Below, piece by piece: positions 33,772-36,929 of a stretch of DNA of 36,929 bases (position 1 is the stretch's first letter; the number at the start of each line of letters is the position of its first letter). The notes below the pieces were generated by a model. The model saw only the letters and a program-made list of their open reading frames with translations, did no database searches and was not told the origin of the DNA. The position numbers were made by a program, and so were the translations under genes. The stretch is taken from the NCBI GenBank assembly GCA_030430025.1, contig JAUIGR010000024.1, positions 1-36,929 of the forward strand, read 5' to 3'. The DNA comes from Gammaproteobacteria bacterium (GTDB taxonomy: Bacteria > Pseudomonadota > Gammaproteobacteria > Xanthomonadales > Marinicellaceae).

Positions 33772-34038
33772 ATGAACGTGCACAAAGATCACAAATGGTT
33801 GTTATTATTACTGCTATCTCTGGCAGCAATGCAACTACACACGACTTTACCCCACAGTGATCTTGAGATTTGTGAGATTTGTGTTTTTCAACCTCATACA
33901 GCAATCATACCAGAAGACCAGGATGAACTTGCCTTAGCTCCTTCAATCGCTGCAGTCACACCCAATTTCACTGGTAATTTAGTTAATCAAATACTGGCCT
34001 ATTCTGAACCCATACGGGGTTCCCCTGCTTTTCTTTAA
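33772..34038 (+). CDS. Small membrane/periplasmic CxxC protein
   Basis: An 88-residue protein that I cannot place in a family with confidence. A hydrophobic stretch (WLLLLLLSLAAMQL, about residues 8-21) is a signal peptide or membrane anchor. It is followed by LHTTLPHSDLEICEICVF, in which two His and a Cys-x-x-Cys could bind metal. The C-terminal half is acidic and then plain. The pattern resembles the DUF2946-like short proteins often found beside metal-related TonB receptors; this is from memory and weak. Only 72 bases separate it from the His-rich TonB receptor, so a shared metal-handling role is likely. ATG 33772 is chosen over TTG 33754, which lies inside the promoter. There is no Shine-Dalgarno. 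Confidence 0.7.
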   Translation: MNVHKDHKWLLLLLLSLAAMQLHTTLPHSDLEICEICVFQPHTAIIPEDQDELALAPSIAAVTPNFTGNLVNQILAYSEPIRGSPAFL

Positions 34039-34056
34039 AATTACATTTTTATATTT

Positions 34057-34080
34057 CACATGTAGTTTATCTTATATGTG
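34057..34080 (+). terminator. Possible attenuator hairpin before the TonB receptor gene
   Basis: CACATGTA (34057-34064) can pair with TATATGTG (34073-34080) over 8 bp including one G-U, with an 8-nt loop, followed by TTTCTTTTAATT. It lies between the small gene and the receptor gene and could lower readthrough. The stem is AT-rich and weak. Confidence 0.3.
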
Positions 34081-34110
34081 TTTCTTTTAATTATATTTTT
34101 AGGAATAGCA

Positions 34111-36441
34111 ATGCGTTATTTATTGATATTTTTCAGCGCCCAATTGTGGGCGCAAACCACTGATTTAAATGGCCAAATCACTAACAACAACAAGCCCGAA
34201 GGTGACTTGATTATAAAGATCATACAGACAGGACAAACAACTGTAACTGACCAACAAGGCCAATTTACTTTCAATAACTTGCCATTTGGCTCATATGACT
34301 TAGATATTGAAGGAGTCCAGAACAAGCACGTCAACACTCATATTGACCACCAAGGAGAAGCCCTTTCGATCGACTTAAGTCAACTGACATTGGATGACTT
34401 AGTGGTTACTGCCAACCCTCTAGAACACAACCAACTGCGCATGACCACACCCGTAACGATTTTAAGCGAGCAAGACCTGGTCTTAGACCGTGGTTTATCG
34501 ATTGACCAAACACTGAATCGCATTACCGGTGTGAACTCAGGTAGTTTTGGTGTAGGTGCAGGTCAAATCGTTATTCGTGGCCAACAAGGTCCACGTGTGA
34601 CTGTGTTAAACAATAATGTCACCAATCAAGATGCCGCTTCAGTTAGTCCTGATCACTGGATCACCACTGAACCGCTACTGGCCAATCAAGTGGAAGTTTT
34701 AAAGGGACCTGGCACTTTATTATATGGTGGTAGCGCTGTGGGTGGTGTAGTCAATGTAGTTGATGGTGTTATTCCCACACAACAGATTAATGGCGTCACA
34801 GGTGGCATTGAGGGCCGCTTTTCTGATAAAACTTTAGGTGAGCAAACCGGTGTTTTTACCATCAACGGTGCCCTAAGCGAGCAATGGATGGGACATTTTA
34901 GTTATTACAACAGCCAAACCGATGACTATGAAATTCCTGGTTTTGCTGAATCTAAAATTTACCATGAAGCGGAAGAGGCGGATGAAGAACATGATGATGA
35001 CGATCAACACGAGCATAATGAAGAGCGTGAAGGTGAAGCATTTGGCTTGCTAGAAAACTCAGCTATGGAATCTGATGGTTTCAATGTAGGTATTTCGAGA
35101 GTCACTGATCGAGGTTTCTGGGGGGTGTCCTATTCTGATTATGACCGTAATTACGGTATTCCAGGCCATGAACATGAACACGGTGAAGAAGATCATGATC
35201 ATGATGATTCAGCGGCAAAAGATGAAGATGACCATGATCATGGTGAAGAAGAAACTGTCCGCATTGATTTGGACAAGTCAGTATTCAATATCAAAGGACT
35301 GCACCGTTTTGATGATGACAATTTCATTCGTCAGTTCAGAACGCATTACTCAAACACCGATTACATGCATGTTGAATTAGAAGGAGATGAAGTTGGTACG
35401 CTATTTGATAACCAGGCTGATGAATTCCGTTTTGAGATGACTCATGGCCCTGTCGGAGGTTTCGAGGGCATTTGGGGACTACAATGGACTAATCGTGACT
35501 TTTCTGCGTTAGGTGAAGAAGCCTACATTTTACCGACTGAAACACAAATCTGGAGCTTGTTCATGATTGAGGAGCGTGATTTTGATAACTGGCATGCTGA
35601 ATTTGGTCTTCGCTATGATAACCAAACCATTGAATCCAATTTCTTCCCAAATTTTGATGACGATGCGCTCAGTGTTTCTCTGGGTGCAACTTTTAAATTA
35701 AATGAAAACTGGACTTTGCCGATTAACTTGACTTCTGCCAGCCGCATGGCCACAGCTGAAGAGTTATTCTCGAATCAACCATTAGGTGAAGAGTTAGTAC
35801 CGCACTTAGCTACTGGTACGATTGAGATTGGTAATCTTAATTTGACTCACGAAGTTTCAAACAATTTTGATATAGGTCTAAAGTACCGCAACAACGGCTG
35901 GCGCTTCAATGCTGCGTTTTTCTACAATCAATTGGATGATTTCATTTTCCTACGTAATTCCGGTTTGGAAGAAGATGAAACAGCAATCTTTGTTTACGCC
36001 CAACAAAATACCACTTTTGTGGGTTATGAAGCTGACTTAGCCTATCAATTTGAGGATGGCTTTAATAACCAATGGGATATCAGATTGTTCACAGATGCTG
36101 TTAAAGCCGAACTGAATACGGGAGAAAATGTACCTCGTATTCCAAGCAATCGCTATGGTGCTGAAATCAATTGGACTCATGGTCCTTGGGGTATTGGCAT
36201 CAACCACACCCACGTCACAGACCAAAATGATGTAGCTGATTTTGAATTACCCACCAAAGGTTATGACCTGCTAGATTTAAATGTTAGCTGGGTTCATTAT
36301 CATGATCGTTTTGAGACTTTGGTATTTTTACGGGCTGATAATTTGCTGGATGAAGAAATTCGTGAACATTCATCTTTCATCAAGGATATTGCACCACGTC
36401 CTGGACGCAGTATCTCAGCTGGTTTACGTGTAACATTCTAG
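34111..36441 (+). CDS. ZnuD-like TonB-dependent receptor
   Basis: A 776-residue outer-membrane receptor, probably for zinc or another divalent metal. The signal peptide is MRYLLIFFSAQLWAQ. A carboxypeptidase-regulatory-like domain (LNGQITNNNKPEGDL...GQFTFNNLPFGSYDL) comes next, then a TonB-box-like LDDLVVTAN, the plug (IVIRGQQGPRVTVLNNN; LKGPGTLLYGGSAVGGVVNVV) and a 22-strand-type barrel ending in the terminal Phe of SISAGLRVTF. Two extracellular-loop insertions are packed with His, Asp and Glu: about 283-312 (EEHDDDDQHEHNEE) and about 351-384 (GHEHEHGEEDHDHDD, DDHDHGEEE). Such loops mark ZnuD-type zinc receptors. AGGA precedes ATG 34111, chosen over GTG 34078. Zinc-responsive control is expected from the family but not seen. 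Confidence 0.9.
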   Translation: MRYLLIFFSAQLWAQTTDLNGQITNNNKPEGDLIIKIIQTGQTTVTDQQGQFTFNNLPFGSYDLDIEGVQNKHVNTHIDHQGEALSIDLSQLTLDDLVVTANPLEHNQLRMTTPVTILSEQDLVLDRGLSIDQTLNRITGVNSGSFGVGAGQIVIRGQQGPRVTVLNNNVTNQDAASVSPDHWITTEPLLANQVEVLKGPGTLLYGGSAVGGVVNVVDGVIPTQQINGVTGGIEGRFSDKTLGEQTGVFTINGALSEQWMGHFSYYNSQTDDYEIPGFAESKIYHEAEEADEEHDDDDQHEHNEEREGEAFGLLENSAMESDGFNVGISRVTDRGFWGVSYSDYDRNYGIPGHEHEHGEEDHDHDDSAAKDEDDHDHGEEETVRIDLDKSVFNIKGLHRFDDDNFIRQFRTHYSNTDYMHVELEGDEVGTLFDNQADEFRFEMTHGPVGGFEGIWGLQWTNRDFSALGEEAYILPTETQIWSLFMIEERDFDNWHAEFGLRYDNQTIESNFFPNFDDDALSVSLGATFKLNENWTLPINLTSASRMATAEELFSNQPLGEELVPHLATGTIEIGNLNLTHEVSNNFDIGLKYRNNGWRFNAAFFYNQLDDFIFLRNSGLEEDETAIFVYAQQNTTFVGYEADLAYQFEDGFNNQWDIRLFTDAVKAELNTGENVPRIPSNRYGAEINWTHGPWGIGINHTHVTDQNDVADFELPTKGYDLLDLNVSWVHYHDRFETLVFLRADNLLDEEIREHSSFIKDIAPRPGRSISAGLRVTF

Positions 36442-36460
36442 GTTCACTTCATACAACAGT

Positions 36461-36490
36461 AAAAAGGGTGGCCATACGGCAACCCTTTTT
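36461..36490 (+). terminator. Rho-independent terminator of the TonB receptor gene
   Basis: AAAAAGGGT (36461-36469) pairs with ACCCTTTTT (36482-36490), with an inner GCC/GGC step and an ATAC loop. The T-run is part of the 3' arm and more T follows after GCA. It lies 20 bases after the stop codon. Confidence 0.85.
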
Positions 36491-36534
36491 GCATTTTTTG
36501 GCTTGATCAAAGCAGTGTCAGTCATCGCTAACTC

Positions 36535-36543
36535 TGGTAAAAT
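36535..36543 (+). promoter_or_regulatory. Extended -10 of prfC
   Basis: TGG followed by TAAAAT (36538-36543) is an extended -10 with no good -35. It would give a leader of about 25 nt before ATG 36575. Confidence 0.4.
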
Positions 36544-36574
36544 GCGCCTCTTGCTTTTAATGGATAATGCATAA

Positions 36575-36929
36575 ATGTCAGAAAAACAAGCTGAATATTT
36601 AAATCGTAGAACCTTTGCAATCATTTCGCATCCGGATGCTGGTAAAACAACCATCACAGAAAAAATTCTGCTGTTCGGAGGTGCCATTCAAGTTGCAGGC
36701 TCAGTCAAGTCACGTAAAGCTGATAAACATGCCACATCTGATTGGATGGAGATGGAAAAAGAACGTGGCATTTCTGTCACCTCCTCGGTGATGCAATTCC
36801 CATACAAAGGACGTACGATTAATTTATTGGACACACCAGGACATGCCGATTTTTCAGAAGACACCTATCGAACATTAACTGCTGTTGATTCTGCACTGAT
36901 GGTGATTGACTGTGCTAAAGGTGTAGAGG
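36575..36929 (+). CDS. prfC: Peptide chain release factor 3, 5' part
   Basis: The GTPase that recycles RF1 and RF2 from the ribosome after termination. 118 codons are visible and the rest lies beyond the window. G1 is [10 protein letters not shown] and the G2 region holds [15 protein letters not shown]3 is [18 protein letters not shown]. The start [21 protein letters not shown] is family-like. The pattern ([20 protein letters not shown]) separates RF3 from EF-G and LepA. It has a weak ribosome binding site and its own promoter after the terminator at 36461-36490. Confidence 0.96.
   Translation, partial: MSEKQAEYLNRRTFAIISHPDAGKTTITEKILLFGGAIQVAGSVKSRKADKHATSDWMEMEKERGISVTSSVMQFPYKGRTINLLDTPGHADFSEDTYRTLTAVDSALMVIDCAKGVE

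Noticed and set aside
1-36929. tRNA or rRNA genes
   Set aside because: I saw no cloverleaf with GTTCRA-type T-loops or rRNA-like segment in the intergenic regions; very small RNAs cannot be excluded.

Overview
The window is a moderate-to-low-GC bacterial chromosome segment. Its gene content (Coq7, ETF-ubiquinone oxidoreductase, Orn, UvrB, Tdh/Kbl, a PilH-like regulator, an RND pump and a TonB receptor) points to a Gram-negative, respiring gammaproteobacterium. Three secreted proteins carry a short IFADGF-type motif. From memory, such C-terminal tails are common in Marinicella-like and Xanthomonadales-related marine bacteria, so I suggest that neighbourhood only tentatively.

Layout. (1) 1-11814, minus strand: a 3431-residue Sec-exported Rhs polymorphic toxin with a von Willebrand A domain, Ig-like modules, an FG-GAP-like propeller, an Rhs/YD shell and a C-terminal AHH-type nuclease. 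It overlaps its probable Imm11-family immunity gene by ATGA. Seven bases further on, an orphan Rhs fragment starts and runs out of the window. Its first 942 bp are a 95 % identical, gap-free duplicate of part of the main gene. This is an active-looking toxin cassette locus. (2) 12130-12669: an unrecognised small secreted protein. (3) 13022-17663: a TetR regulator, periplasmic adaptor and RND pump in an overlapping operon, with a palindromic operator inside the promoter. (4) 17897-21765: fadD, tdh and kbl. (5) 22073-25227: pilH-like regulator, orn (convergent) and uvrB. (6) 25313-26650, minus: a secreted P-domain protein. (7) 26847-28702: an Ada/AlkA fusion followed by ogt (alkylation repair). 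(8) 28772-31078: coq7 and ETF-QO, both acting on ubiquinone. (9) 31132-33547: two roughly 317-bp structured repeats with terminal inverted repeats, flanking a gene for a secreted beta-helix protein; this looks like a composite of MITE-like elements. (10) 33772-36441: a small CxxC protein and a zinc-type TonB receptor with His/Asp-rich loops, ending at a good terminator. (11) 36575 to the end: the 5' part of prfC.

Most worth following up: the Rhs locus with its duplicated cassette and displaced FADGF motif; the paired structured repeats and the gene they enclose; and several promoters placed so that transcription would begin at the start codon (leaderless mRNAs).
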